From Leptospiraceae bacterium (GTDB taxonomy: Bacteria; Spirochaetota; Leptospiria; Leptospirales; Leptonemataceae), in contig JANXCF010000006.1 of the NCBI GenBank assembly GCA_025059995.1, positions 86,427 through 150,426 on the forward strand: a stretch of DNA of 64,000 nucleotides. The letters run 5' to 3'. A program made the translations under genes and the position numbers. The notes beneath the pieces were generated by a model. That model saw only the letters and a list, made by a program, of their open reading frames with translations, ran no database searches and had not been told where the DNA came from. Shown here in pieces: positions 26,119 through 36,376 of the stretch. Numbering within the stretch: position 1 is the first letter of the stretch; every line of letters starts with the position of its first letter.

Positions 26119-27900
26119 TTAGTGAGTCAAAACTTCTTTTCTTTCTGTTTCTGTTAAGAGTAGAATTCTTTGCAAATTACCACTCAAGATGGCTATGCTT
26201 TCATTTAGGTATTTGTTAGAAATTTCTTTTCTTTTGAATATGACGTCTAAACTTACTTTTCCATTTAATCTGGCAATGGATCTTTCAATTAACAAAGAAG
26301 CTAAAAATCGAGCTCCTGATTCAACCACCTCAATCGCAAAACCATCTTTGATTTCTTTGTCTTCGATATTACGATAATGTCCTACAATATCTTCGAATAG
26401 TCTTAATAATTGAATAAGTTTTTCTGATGGAGGAAAATTTTGTAATTCACTATCAATATATTCTTTGAGTATTCCTTTTTCTTGCATACCAGAAAGGATA
26501 TTTCCAATTGCAGCTACAACTTGTAATTGTGTGGTACCTTCGTAGATGTTCGTGATTCGTGCATCTCGATAAATTCTGGCTACATCATATTCTTCTATAT
26601 ATCCAGATCCTCCAAATACTTGGATAGCATTGTAAGCGATTTTGTTTGCCATTTCTGAGTTATAGAACTTTGAAAGCGGTGTAAACAAGTCCGCTAATTT
26701 TTCCCATTTATAGATATGGGGGTCCTTTCGGATTTCTCTTTCGGGGGTTTTAGAACGATGCATTCGATTTTTTCTCCAATGATACATATCTACTGTCTTA
26801 CTTGCCTCCATCAGCAAGGACCTCATCGCTACAATTTCCATTTCCATGTTTTCTAACATTCGTTTTACGGCTGGGATTTGTTCTATGGGTTTTCCAAATT
26901 GGATGCGTTCTGATGCGTATTTTTTAGATTCTCGATAGGCAGCTTCAGCTATACCTAAAGCCTGTGCTGCTACACTCAATCTTGCACCATTCATCATCTG
27001 GATAGCGTATTTAATGAGCCCTTTTCCTTCTTCGCCTATGAGTTCAGCAGGAACATTCTCATAAACCACTTCACAAGTAGGAGAACCATGTAAACCTAAT
27101 TTTTTTTCTATCTTTGCAATCTCCACGTGTCTTCCATCTACGATAAAAAAAGAAAGACCCTTTCCTCCACTTTCAGGTGTGCCAGTTCTTGCTAAAGTAA
27201 GTATTATAGCAGGTTTGTCGGCAAAACCACAACCATGAGTAATAAAACGTTTTGTTCCTGTTATATACCATTTTCCGTCTTCACCTTTTACGGCTTTGGT
27301 TTGTATGCGTTGTAGATCCGAGCCATGATTTGGTTCTGTAAGTGCCATAGCTCCCCAGTATTCCCCCTTCGTCATTAATGGAACCCATTTTTTGATTTGT
27401 TCTTCTGAGCCAAAACTCTCAATGGTCTCTCCTAAATTCACACAGCCTAAACAAACAGCAACGGAAGCGTCAGCACGAGATATAATTTCAGCAATCATCA
27501 TTTGCACACTTGCAGGGAGCCCCAAACCCCCATTTTCCCTCAGGGTAGAGTAGGGAAGTATTCCTGCTTCTTTGATGATTTCCAATGCTTCGATCATTTC
27601 TTGAGGGAAGATTACTTTTCCTTTGTCAAAAATAAGTCCTTTTTCATCAATCGCTTTTGCTCTGGGAGCTACTTCTTTTCCTGAAATTTCACCATAAGCA
27701 TCTAATACTGTTCGGTAATAATCAATCGCAGCCTCCAGACTATCGGGGGCAGTGGCAAATCGCTCATCTTTCGTTTCTTTGTATTTTTTAGCATCTTCAA
27801 ATTGATTTTCGTATTCTTGAACTAGGATTTCCCAATCTACGATATATTCAAAATTCAATTGTAAATCTTCATTATCAGAAAAATAGTTGCTTACAATCAT
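26119..27900 (-). CDS. acyl-CoA dehydrogenase
   Basis: The ATG at 27900 has GGAGG upstream and gives 593 residues; the TTG/GTG-type extension to 27924 lacks support. The flavoenzyme core is clear: EYWGAMALTEPNHGSDL (substrate loop), GTKRFITHGCGFAD (FAD site), RLSVAAQALGIAEAAY and, near the C-terminus, FGGSGYIEEYDVARIYRDAR followed by NIYEGTTQLQ, whose Glu is the catalytic base position of medium-chain-type enzymes. The protein is longer than the usual 380 residues because of a C-terminal domain of about 130 residues, seen in some bacterial FadE-like enzymes. It catalyses the first step of fatty-acid beta-oxidation. Electron-transfer flavoprotein genes are not present here. Confidence 0.93.
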   Translation of the reverse strand: MIVSNYFSDNEDLQLNFEYIVDWEILVQEYENQFEDAKKYKETKDERFATAPDSLEAAIDYYRTVLDAYGEISGKEVAPRAKAIDEKGLIFDKGKVIFPQEMIEALEIIKEAGILPYSTLRENGGLGLPASVQMMIAEIISRADASVAVCLGCVNLGETIESFGSEEQIKKWVPLMTKGEYWGAMALTEPNHGSDLQRIQTKAVKGEDGKWYITGTKRFITHGCGFADKPAIILTLARTGTPESGGKGLSFFIVDGRHVEIAKIEKKLGLHGSPTCEVVYENVPAELIGEEGKGLIKYAIQMMNGARLSVAAQALGIAEAAYRESKKYASERIQFGKPIEQIPAVKRMLENMEMEIVAMRSLLMEASKTVDMYHWRKNRMHRSKTPEREIRKDPHIYKWEKLADLFTPLSKFYNSEMANKIAYNAIQVFGGSGYIEEYDVARIYRDARITNIYEGTTQLQVVAAIGNILSGMQEKGILKEYIDSELQNFPPSEKLIQLLRLFEDIVGHYRNIEDKEIKDGFAIEVVESGARFLASLLIERSIARLNGKVSLDVIFKRKEISNKYLNESIAILSGNLQRILLLTETERKEVLTH

Positions 27901-27969
27901 AGATTTCCTCCACTGATAAACCAACCTTTCGATTTTGACTAAAAAGTCAATTTTTAACTGAAGCTGATT

Positions 27970-30474
27970 CTATAGTTTAAAGAAATTGATGGCATTACTT
28001 AGTTCATTGAATTCTTTATGAACCAATTTTGTGGTTTCATGGATGGTTTTTGAATGTTCAGACGTTTGTGTTATGATTTTAATGATGGAAGCTAAATTTT
28101 TCGTAATCTCATCAATGGCGATTTTCTTTTCATAGATATTGTTTTTGATTTCCTGTGAGCGTTTTGCTACTGCTTGTATTTGATTTAAAACCCCCAAATT
28201 CACCATTTCCTGTCTATTCATCACTTGTTGGGTATTTTGAAATAATTGATAGATATAATCAAATTCGGCTAAAACTTTATTAAAGCTATCTTTTACGAAG
28301 TTGCTGAACTCATTAATTTTAATAATATTTTGTTGAGTTGTGTTTATGAATTCCCTAATATCCTTTATACTGAGCCTTGTTTTATCAGATAATTTTGAAA
28401 TTTCATCGGCAACGACGGCAAACCCTTTCCCTGCTTCTCCAGCTCTCGCAGCCTCTATTGAAGCATTTAAAGATAACAAGCTTATTTGATCTGCTATGTC
28501 TTTGACGATATTAGTTACTTGATGAATTTTACCTGATGTTTCTTGAATTTGGTTTATGTATGATAGAATTTTCTGTATTTCCTTTTCGTTTTCTTCTTTG
28601 ATTTCATTGGTTTTTCTCATTTTTTCTTGGATTTCAAGGAAACTTAGTTTTGTTTCTTTGATAACATCACTCAATGCATGAATATTTTTTTTAAGATTTT
28701 GAATTAGAGCATCTTGTTCTATTGTGAAATTGGTTATATTGTCCATTGAAGTAGAAATTTCTATGGTAGTGCTTGACATTTCTTCTATTGCGGTACTTTC
28801 TAAATCTGTATTCTCGAGTTGTTCTTTTGTAAGCTTTTGGAATTCCTTCGAAACTTCAAAAAGATTTTCTAAAAGAGTGTTTACTTTTTCAATAATAGTA
28901 CGAAAACTATTTCTGAGTCTTTTGATCTTAAGGCTTATCAATCCAAATTCATCGTTTGTAATTTGAAGTTGTTTTTCTTGCAATTGACCATTTGCAATTT
29001 CATCTAATGCTATGTAGATGTTCTGTACACGTTTTGTTTTATATTTGATTATATTATATAAATATAATGAAATTATTATTCCAACTAAAAAAAGAATACT
29101 TCCAATAAGTATGATGAACAAATACAATTTTTTATATGTATTATCCTTATCGAATAAAATACCATAAAAGATTACATCATTTGATTTTAGCATAGTAAAT
29201 TCGTAGATTTTTTCTTTGAAGTAAAAGTAATCAATAGTTATTTCTGTAAGGTAAGAAACGGCTTTATTAAAGTTAATTAAGTTCTTTAAATTTTTGTTTT
29301 TTAAGCTTTCTTCTGTGCTATCAAGAATGTTGAATTCTTTATCCAGCATGACTATTATTATATTTTCATTTTGGGAAAAGTGCTTTTGATTAAGAAAGCT
29401 TAGTTTTATTTGAAATACATGATAGTGATCATCAAAAGTTCTAAAAAAGAAAAACAAGTCATCTTTATTATTTAAGTGAAAATATTCTAGCTTATTTGTT
29501 GGCTGTTTTAATTTTTCTAAAAGAGCAAAGTCAAGGTTTGTTTCTGGTTTATAAGAAAATAAGATACTACTAAAATCCCAGTTTAGAATGTAATAATTTT
29601 CGATTGAAAAGAAAGTGGATGTAAAAATTTGATTCAATTCTTCTTGTAAAGCTTTCTCTTTCGAAGAAACTAAAAAATTTTTGAAACCTTTCGATTCTTC
29701 GATTAACATAATTACTTTTTCCAAGCGATCCATGTAATTTTGAATATGATAATTCATTTCATGGTTTTTGATTAAAAAGTCCTCTCTAAATGTCCTTTTA
29801 ATGTTATTTTCTCCTAATTGTAAACCTGCAAAAGAAGAAATCGAAAGTGCTAGAAAAAACGAGATTAGAATTATGAAAAAAAGAATGTTCTTGAATTTAC
29901 TTAATACATTAGTTTGAATATTTACTAATAGATTGTTTATGAAGAAGGGATCATTAGTAAATTTCAAAACGTTTCTTTCGATAATAGTATAATAACTAAT
30001 AGCCCAAAGAGTCATGTAAAAGAAAAACAAAGTGGTTGTAGATATAAGTTTATATAAGTCGTAATCCAGAAACAAAAAAACAACGAAAAAAACGATTATG
30101 CCAATTGTAACTCTCACAATGAGATTTAGCGTGGAATAGATTGGTAATTGGAAAAGTTTTTTTAAACATATTTCAACTTCTTCTTGGGAACATTTATTTG
30201 GGTTTTCTAATGCTTCGATAATGATCCAAAAATACTTCTTGTGAAATGAATAAGCATTAAACATTGAATATAGCACAATCAAAGTGGCAATTGTGAATGT
30301 AGTAATGATGAAAACATACAAGAATTCAGTTTCAATATCTAAAATAAAGTATGCAGAGATTATATATAGAGGAACGAAAAAAACATGACTAAATATTTCC
30401 AATAAGTAGATTTGTTTAATTAACCCTGAACGTTTTGATTTGAAGAAGGATAAGTTTTCTTTTTCTTGATTCAT
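27970..30474 (-). CDS. methyl-accepting chemotaxis protein with six membrane helices
   Basis: An 834-residue chemoreceptor. Five predicted helices lie in the first 230 residues, then an external sensor region of about 200 residues, a sixth helix near 450-475 and a HAMP-like linker. The cytoplasmic hairpin contains the highly conserved tip [21 protein letters not shown] and [13 protein letters not shown]. Most chemoreceptors have two helices; the six-helix arrangement before HAMP resembles the 6TM-HAMP type known from some adenylate cyclases and spirochaete receptors. It would signal to CheA/CheW, absent here. It lies divergent from fliG with a 185-bp shared upstream region. Confidence 0.95.
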   Translation of the reverse strand: MNQEKENLSFFKSKRSGLIKQIYLLEIFSHVFFVPLYIISAYFILDIETEFLYVFIITTFTIATLIVLYSMFNAYSFHKKYFWIIIEALENPNKCSQEEVEICLKKLFQLPIYSTLNLIVRVTIGIIVFFVVFLFLDYDLYKLISTTTLFFFYMTLWAISYYTIIERNVLKFTNDPFFINNLLVNIQTNVLSKFKNILFFIILISFFLALSISSFAGLQLGENNIKRTFREDFLIKNHEMNYHIQNYMDRLEKVIMLIEESKGFKNFLVSSKEKALQEELNQIFTSTFFSIENYYILNWDFSSILFSYKPETNLDFALLEKLKQPTNKLEYFHLNNKDDLFFFFRTFDDHYHVFQIKLSFLNQKHFSQNENIIIVMLDKEFNILDSTEESLKNKNLKNLINFNKAVSYLTEITIDYFYFKEKIYEFTMLKSNDVIFYGILFDKDNTYKKLYLFIILIGSILFLVGIIISLYLYNIIKYKTKRVQNIYIALDEIANGQLQEKQLQITNDEFGLISLKIKRLRNSFRTIIEKVNTLLENLFEVSKEFQKLTKEQLENTDLESTAIEEMSSTTIEISTSMDNITNFTIEQDALIQNLKKNIHALSDVIKETKLSFLEIQEKMRKTNEIKEENEKEIQKILSYINQIQETSGKIHQVTNIVKDIADQISLLSLNASIEAARAGEAGKGFAVVADEISKLSDKTRLSIKDIREFINTTQQNIIKINEFSNFVKDSFNKVLAEFDYIYQLFQNTQQVMNRQEMVNLGVLNQIQAVAKRSQEIKNNIYEKKIAIDEITKNLASIIKIITQTSEHSKTIHETTKLVHKEFNELSNAINFFKL

Positions 30475-30624
30475 AGCTTAACTTTACGATCATCTTTATT
30501 AATGTCAATGAAAAATATTCTGATAAAATCCGATAAATTAAGAATTACTTTGGAGTGTAATTTTTTAATGAGGTGAATTTCATTTATTTATGAATTTTTA
30601 TCAAGGAAATAACGAAAAAATTAA

Positions 30625-30653
30625 TTTACAAAAATAATTAACAAATTTAATTT
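30625..30653 (+). promoter_or_regulatory. candidate promoter of fliG, leaderless geometry
   Basis: TTTACA (30625-30630), a 17-bp spacer and TAATTT (30648-30653) end 6 bp before the fliG ATG (30660). fliG has no Shine-Dalgarno, which fits a start at or next to the ATG. An alternative flagellar-type box, CCGATAA at 30530-30536, lies further upstream. Both are weak, sequence-only proposals. Confidence 0.28.
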
Positions 30654-30659
30654 TTTATC

Positions 30660-31679
30660 ATGGCTGTTCATTCCAAAAAACAGCAATACACGGGAAAGCA
30701 AAAAGCCGCCATATTTTTAATCACATTAGGTCCAGAAGTTGCAGCAGAAATCTTTAAACATTTAAGAGAAGATGAAATAGAAACCCTCACTTTTGAAATG
30801 GCAAAATTAGATAAAATCACTCCCGAAGATAAGGAAGCTGTGTTATTAGAATTCAACGAAATGATGATGGCACAAGAATTCATCACAACAGGAGGAATTG
30901 ATTATGCAAGGGAAGTTCTTGAGAAAGCACTGGGAACCCAAAAAGCGATTGATATTATCAACCGATTGACCTCCAGTTTACAAACGCGTCCTTTTGATTT
31001 CATTCGTCGGCAAGACCCTCAGCACCTTTTGAACTTCATTCAAAATGAGCATCCTCAAACCATAGCCTTGATTTTATGTTATATGGATCCCAATAAAGCA
31101 TCACAAATTCTATCGAATTTGCCTCATAATATACAAGCAGATGTAGCAAAGCGCGTAGCTCTAATGGAGAGGGTTTCTCCTGATATTTTGAGGGAAGTAG
31201 AAAGGGTTTTAGAAAGAAAGCTATCAGCTTTGTCTTCTGAAGATTATACTTCCGCAGGTGGTATTGATGCCATTGTTGAAATTTTGAACAATGTGGATAG
31301 GGCAACAGAAAAGACCATTATCGAAGCTTTGGAAGATGATGACCCCGAATTAGCAGAAGAAATCAAAAAGAGAATGTTTGTATTCGAAGACATTGTCCTT
31401 CTCGAGGATCGTCATATCCAAAGGGTGTTGCGAGAAGTAGATGCTCAAGACTTAGCAAGAGCTCTAAAACAAGTAGATCCGGATGTTCAAGAGAAAATCT
31501 TTAAAAACATGTCCAAGCGAGCTGCTTCCCTTTTGAAAGAAGATATGGAATACATGGGACCCATTCGTTTAAAGGATGTTGAGGAAGCACAGCAGAAGAT
31601 CGTAAATATCATTCGAAAGTTAGAAGAGCAAGGAGAGATTGTCGTAGCAAGGGGCGGCGAAGACGAAATTGTGGTTTAA
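30660..31679 (+). CDS. fliG: flagellar motor switch protein FliG
   Basis: A 339-residue protein of the usual length. Residues 1-100 are the FliF-binding N-domain (KQKAAIFLITLGPEVAAEIFKHL), residues 110-190 the middle domain with EHPQTIALIL (130-139), and the C-domain carries charged residues that contact the stator (RHIQRVLREVDAQDLARALKQVD). It forms the rotor ring that converts stator torque into rotation and sets direction through FliM. Spirochaetes commonly have two fliG genes; this copy has an intact C-domain and looks like the motor-active form. It has no Shine-Dalgarno. It stands alone, away from fliF. Its stop overlaps the convergent PEGA gene by 4 bp. Confidence 0.98.
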   Translation: MAVHSKKQQYTGKQKAAIFLITLGPEVAAEIFKHLREDEIETLTFEMAKLDKITPEDKEAVLLEFNEMMMAQEFITTGGIDYAREVLEKALGTQKAIDIINRLTSSLQTRPFDFIRRQDPQHLLNFIQNEHPQTIALILCYMDPNKASQILSNLPHNIQADVAKRVALMERVSPDILREVERVLERKLSALSSEDYTSAGGIDAIVEILNNVDRATEKTIIEALEDDDPELAEEIKKRMFVFEDIVLLEDRHIQRVLREVDAQDLARALKQVDPDVQEKIFKNMSKRAASLLKEDMEYMGPIRLKDVEEAQQKIVNIIRKLEEQGEIVVARGGEDEIVV

Positions 31680-33040
31680 AATTTCCATTGGATGCCAAAT
31701 CCACTTTGTCCCAGAAGATAACTTCTCTCCTCATCGTTTCTTATTCCTAAGTACAAAAAGCCGAAGGAAAAAAGCAAAGAACCTATCCCCAAAGTTGCTG
31801 AGGTTTGAGCTCTTTGGAAATATTCGAAAGATTTTTTTCTTGCTGTTTCAATTTTATAGAATTCAGATAGCCCCCATTTTTCAAACTCATAATAATTGGG
31901 GATTTGGGGACTTCGGATTGAATCCAATACTTTTTCTTTTTGGATGTTATAATAGACCCATCCACCGGCAAAAATCAGGCTTTGTAAAGCGAAACCAAGT
32001 GACAAATCATAATAATCCCAGTCTCCTATGACGGTTCTTGGAGCATAATAGAATTCTTGGTTATTTCCTTCTCTCAAAGTAAAAAAATATTCGTTTTTGC
32101 TTTGGTTTAAATCTAATATGGCATTGGTGTCAAGGAAGCCTTCTTTTGATAATCGTAAACGATAGATTTTTTTTGGGATTTTCACAACCAAAGGAGTTTT
32201 CCCCATATAACGCTCATCAAAAAAAACGTCCACATCGGGCTGATGAGTTTTGATCAAAATTTCAGAGTATTTCACATCATCACAATGATATTCAATCATT
32301 TTCTTCTTTTGGTCCTTTAAAGAATAAGTTTTATGGCAAAATTCACTATAAATAGAAATTTCAAAATCTTCGTGGGGTAGTAAAATTTCTTTTGTGTTTT
32401 TTCCGTAAGTAAGGGAATTCACATAAACAAAATATTCTTGGATGTCCGACTGAATGTTTATCTTGAGTCGATTTTCTTTTAATGCTTCCTTAGTTAAATA
32501 TTGAGCTACATCAAAGATTTTTTTTTGATTTTCTTCACTATAAGGATTTTTTATATCCAAAGTGATCAGTTTCGAAAATGAATTCTTTCTATCCCAAGCA
32601 TCAATATAAATCCATTCGATCTCAAGAGACTCTTTTTTAGTTTCCATAAAACCAGAGACAATGCCATCGGCTTGGTATTGAATAGCCAAGTCAAAAAAAA
32701 TATCCATTTTAGAAGTTTTGGGTTTGAGTGAAATTTCTTTGATTTCTTTGAATAATTGAAACTCTAAAATTTGATCCCCACATTCGAAGAAACGTTCTTT
32801 TGTAAATCTAAAAGTCAATGCAGGAGTAATTTTTTTTCTGATCCAATAGTTGGTTCGTAAGTAAGAAAATAAGATTTCTGATATCCCTTCTTGAAGATAT
32901 AAAAGTTCTTGATGTTTTTCTGCCTTTAGATCAAAAAAAACAGGAAGTATAAGAATTTTGAAAATTTTTTTACATATTTGGTTTTCTGGTGATACCGAAG
33001 AAAAAGCCAAAAAAAGCAAAAAGAAAAATATTCTATACAT
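31676..33040 (-). CDS. exported PEGA-domain protein
   Basis: A 454-residue protein with a signal peptide (MYRIFFFLLFLAFSSVSPEN), a region of about 200 residues with alternating strands and helices, then a PEGA-type surface-layer repeat near residues 270-330 that contains the conserved TPLVVKIPKKIYRLRL and KEGFLDT pattern. The C-terminal 100 residues have two hydrophobic stretches, so it may be membrane-inserted or beta-barrel associated. PEGA domains bind other envelope structures, but no reaction is known. The ATG overlaps the end of smc by 8 bp, so it is translated from the same messenger. Confidence 0.75.
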   Translation of the reverse strand: MYRIFFFLLFLAFSSVSPENQICKKIFKILILPVFFDLKAEKHQELLYLQEGISEILFSYLRTNYWIRKKITPALTFRFTKERFFECGDQILEFQLFKEIKEISLKPKTSKMDIFFDLAIQYQADGIVSGFMETKKESLEIEWIYIDAWDRKNSFSKLITLDIKNPYSEENQKKIFDVAQYLTKEALKENRLKINIQSDIQEYFVYVNSLTYGKNTKEILLPHEDFEISIYSEFCHKTYSLKDQKKKMIEYHCDDVKYSEILIKTHQPDVDVFFDERYMGKTPLVVKIPKKIYRLRLSKEGFLDTNAILDLNQSKNEYFFTLREGNNQEFYYAPRTVIGDWDYYDLSLGFALQSLIFAGGWVYYNIQKEKVLDSIRSPQIPNYYEFEKWGLSEFYKIETARKKSFEYFQRAQTSATLGIGSLLFSFGFLYLGIRNDEERSYLLGQSGFGIQWKF

Positions 33041-35786
33041 GTTGATGCTTTAAATTGTCTAATTTAACAGAGATGACTTTGGAGACTCCAGGTTCTTCTT
33101 GTGTTACACCAAAAATCACGTTTGCTTCTGCCATAGTAAGTTTATTATGAGTAATTACTACAAACTGCGAGCTCTTGGTGAACTGCTTGAGCATGGATAA
33201 AAATCTTCGAATGTTGTTATCATCTAATGGAGCATCAATTTCATCCAATAAACAAAAAGGAGAAGGTTTTACCAAATAAATGGCAAACATCAAGGCGATT
33301 GCAGTAAGACTTTGTTCACCTCCTGAAAGTAAAGAAATATAAGTATTTTTTTTCCCAGGAGGTTGTGCGAAAATCTGTATCCCACTCTCAAGAGGGTTAT
33401 TCGGATCACTCAGCGTGATTTGAGCTGAACCACCACCAAATAGAGTTTTAAAAACTTCTTCGAAATTTTTTTGGATTTTCTCAAAAGTTTCTAAAAAAAG
33501 CTTTTTTGACTCTTGATCGATTCTTTCTAAGATTTCCCGAATGTTTTTTTCGGAATTTTCAATGTCATTTTTTTGTTTCATGAGTTCTTCATAGGCTTTT
33601 TTTGACGCTTCGTATTGTTCGATGGCTAAGGCATTGAATTGCCCTAACGCTTGGATTTCTGCCTTCAGACGTTGGTATTCGGAATGTTCTTTTTCGTAAT
33701 CCAATTTTTGATGTTCGCATTTGTGGATTAACTCTGTTGGACTCATTTGAAAGTCATGATATAATTCTTCTTCAAGGGTATTCAGAGCTACCCTTAGGTT
33801 TTCTTCTTGTCTTTCGTAGGAAGTAATTTCTGGAAGGATTTTTTCAATTTTTTCTCTTTCTTTTTGAGTTTCTTTTTTTAAGAAATGGATCTTTTCTTTC
33901 CATTCTTTTGTTTGCTTTTTTAGTTGCTTGATTTTAGTGTTTATTTCTTCCATCTGATGTTTTAGCTTCGAGATCTCATGATGGTGTTTCTCTCTTTGTT
34001 CTTTGAAAAACGCCATTTGGTGTTCATAACTTGCTTTTTCGTCATTAAGAAAATTTAATCGCTCTTTAATTTCTTGTAGTTGAGTTTTAATGCTGTCCCG
34101 TGTTTCGACAGAGGTAAATCTACGAATTTCAAAATCTTTCAATGAAAGTTCCCATTCTTGCTTTTGATTTTTGATTTTTTCAAGTTCTCTGATAGTTTGT
34201 TGTTTTATCTTTTGATTTTCTTTGTTCTCTTTTTGAAGTTGTGTTTTTCTTGTGTTTAGATGCCTCATTCTAATGTCGATTTCTTCTTTTTGGGATAGTA
34301 TCCCCTTTTCTCCGAATAAGAAATTTCGAAATTCTTGGTTGATCTTTTTATATTGTTCAAAATGTTTTTTTGCCAGCGAGACTGAGATTTTATCTAAAAT
34401 CTTCGGAGTTGATGTGAATTCTTTTTTTTGTATCAGTTCTTTGATTTCAGCTAGGTCTTTTTCTAACTCGTCAAAAAAGGCATAGATTTGCGCTTCCCAT
34501 TCTTTTTGCTGATTTTCGACTTTTTTGAGTTCCTCTTGGCGATTTTGGAGTTCTTGAATAAAATCTTCAATTAGCTTTTTTAGGGTTTCGAATTCATTTG
34601 CAAGTTTTTCTTCTATCTCATCTAATTCTTTTTGGTTGGATTCTTCTGTTTGGGTGATGGATTCTAATTTGTGGTTTAGTTCTTTAATTTGATTTTCTGC
34701 TTGGGAGATTTGGTTTTTGATGCTTTCAATTTCATTTCCTAAATCGAGTTCAATTTGTAAAGATTCTTGATATTTGCTTTCTATGTTTTTTTGGTATTTC
34801 ATTTCGTTTTTGATGCGATTTTCGATTTGCTCAATCTTTTGTTTGATGAACTTTTCTTCGTTGGTGATTCGTTCAATTTCTTGTTTTTTTTGTTCGATCA
34901 GGTTTTGTTGTTGATGAAATTCAATCTCCATCTTCTGAAGTAGCTCTAACTCTTCTTGATTCTTTTTTTCCAATTCTTCGATTTCCATTTCGATGGCATT
35001 GATACGATGAAAGATTTGATTTTTTTCACTTAAGAGCTGTTTGAGTTTTTCTCCAATGATTTGTTCTTTTTCTTTCAAAGAAACGTATTTTAGATATCTT
35101 AAATTCAAATCATGTTTATCTAAGCGTTCTTTTAAGGTTAGGTATTGTTTGGTTTTTCGAGCTTGTTTTTCTAATTGGGATAACTCTTTTTCTTTTTCCT
35201 TGAGGATATCTTGTAATCTCAATAAATTTTGTTTGGTATCTTCGAGTCGTTTGAGGGTTTCTTGTTTTTCGGATTTAAAGCGGGAAATCCCTGCTGCTTC
35301 ATCAAATAAAAATCTTCGCTCTTCGGGTGAGGCCTTTAAGATTTCATCCATCTTTCCTTGTTCCATGATGGAGTAGGCGGTTTTCCCAATCCCCGTATCT
35401 AAGAAGATGTTTTCAATCTCTTTTCTTGTTGCTTTCTTTCCGTTGATGTAATATTCACTATTGGTATTTAAATAAATCCTTCTTCCTATTATAACTTCAT
35501 CAACTTCTAACGGGAGAGTTCTATCAGTATTATCAAAGTGAATTTCTACTTCTGCCATGCCAGCAGGTTTTCTTCTCTCTGAACCTAAAAAAATCACGTC
35601 TTCCATGTTTTTCCCACGAAGAGCTCTACTGGATTTTTCTCCCAAAGCCCATCGGACTGCATCAACAATATTGGATTTTCCACAACCATTCGGACCAACA
35701 ATAGCAGTGATCCCTTTGTCTAAAAGAATAGTGGTTTCATCAGCAAAAGACTTGAAACCAACTAAACGCAATTTTTTCACGTGCAT
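33033..35786 (-). CDS. smc: SMC chromosome-segregation ATPase, short form
   Basis: The ATG at 35786 gives MHVKKLRLVGFKSFAD, the standard SMC start, and 917 residues; a TTG at 35810 is rejected. Walker A is GPNGCGKSN (residues 31-39). The C-terminal head has LLSGGEQSLTAIALMFAI and Walker B FCLLDEIDAPLDD. The two heads are joined by long coiled coils. Canonical bacterial SMC proteins have about 1180 residues with a globular hinge of about 150. Here the coil is interrupted only by a short segment around residues 450-510 (LAEIKELIQKKEFTSTPK and FRNFLFGEKG), which does not look like a hinge. It organises and separates chromosomes with ScpA/ScpB, not seen here. The PEGA gene follows. Confidence 0.95.
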   Translation of the reverse strand: MHVKKLRLVGFKSFADETTILLDKGITAIVGPNGCGKSNIVDAVRWALGEKSSRALRGKNMEDVIFLGSERRKPAGMAEVEIHFDNTDRTLPLEVDEVIIGRRIYLNTNSEYYINGKKATRKEIENIFLDTGIGKTAYSIMEQGKMDEILKASPEERRFLFDEAAGISRFKSEKQETLKRLEDTKQNLLRLQDILKEKEKELSQLEKQARKTKQYLTLKERLDKHDLNLRYLKYVSLKEKEQIIGEKLKQLLSEKNQIFHRINAIEMEIEELEKKNQEELELLQKMEIEFHQQQNLIEQKKQEIERITNEEKFIKQKIEQIENRIKNEMKYQKNIESKYQESLQIELDLGNEIESIKNQISQAENQIKELNHKLESITQTEESNQKELDEIEEKLANEFETLKKLIEDFIQELQNRQEELKKVENQQKEWEAQIYAFFDELEKDLAEIKELIQKKEFTSTPKILDKISVSLAKKHFEQYKKINQEFRNFLFGEKGILSQKEEIDIRMRHLNTRKTQLQKENKENQKIKQQTIRELEKIKNQKQEWELSLKDFEIRRFTSVETRDSIKTQLQEIKERLNFLNDEKASYEHQMAFFKEQREKHHHEISKLKHQMEEINTKIKQLKKQTKEWKEKIHFLKKETQKEREKIEKILPEITSYERQEENLRVALNTLEEELYHDFQMSPTELIHKCEHQKLDYEKEHSEYQRLKAEIQALGQFNALAIEQYEASKKAYEELMKQKNDIENSEKNIREILERIDQESKKLFLETFEKIQKNFEEVFKTLFGGGSAQITLSDPNNPLESGIQIFAQPPGKKNTYISLLSGGEQSLTAIALMFAIYLVKPSPFCLLDEIDAPLDDNNIRRFLSMLKQFTKSSQFVVITHNKLTMAEANVIFGVTQEEPGVSKVISVKLDNLKHQHV

Positions 35787-35944
35787 ACAATGGAGTGAAA
35801 GAATTTTCAAAGAAATCGCTAAGTCAACTCAGTAAAAAAAGCCAGGAATCCTAAAAGAAATCAGAACCAAAATCACTCAAACAAATAAATAAAAAGATAT
35901 TGACTAAAATTAGAAATTAAGATTTACGAATCTAAAAAAAGGGT

Positions 35945-36376
35945 ATGGAAACATTACTTTTTGACCGATACATCATCCTTCTTTTAAAAGCTGTATTGTT
36001 TTTAGCAAAACACAAGGATGATCAAAAGTATTACAAAGTAAAGGAAATCTCTGAAAGTTTAGGGGTATCAAAAAGCTATATGGCAAGGATCATCCAAAGT
36101 CTGGTTCATAATAAAATCTTAGAATCTTCAACAGGTCCTACGGGAGGATTTTATTTACCCACGGATAATCTTAAATTAACCTTGCATGATGTCATCAAAC
36201 ATACGGGCTATGATATCGAAATTGAAAAATGTTTGATGGAATGGCCTGAATGCAATGAAGTCAATCCATGTCCTTTACACAATACATGGAAACGTTTTCG
36301 TGAATCCTTACTTAAAGATTTAAAGCAATATACAATCGAAGAAGCGTGCGAGCAACTCTACGATCGAATTGTTTAG
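35945..36376 (+). CDS. Rrf2-family transcriptional regulator with three cysteines
   Basis: A 143-residue winged-helix regulator. Residues 10-75 form the DNA-binding domain (VKEISESLGVSKSYMARIIQSL, wing SSTGPTGGFYLP). Residues 95-125 contain CLMEWPECNEVNPCPLHNTW, with Cys spacing like that of IscR/NsrR-type [2Fe-2S] or [4Fe-4S] binding loops. It probably senses iron-sulfur status, nitric oxide or oxidants. It diverges from smc by 158 bp and overlaps the convergent secreted-protein gene by 4 bp. The closest redox gene candidates in the window are the ferredoxin and the YkgJ protein, but no target can be assigned. Confidence 0.92.
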   Translation: METLLFDRYIILLLKAVLFLAKHKDDQKYYKVKEISESLGVSKSYMARIIQSLVHNKILESSTGPTGGFYLPTDNLKLTLHDVIKHTGYDIEIEKCLMEWPECNEVNPCPLHNTWKRFRESLLKDLKQYTIEEACEQLYDRIV

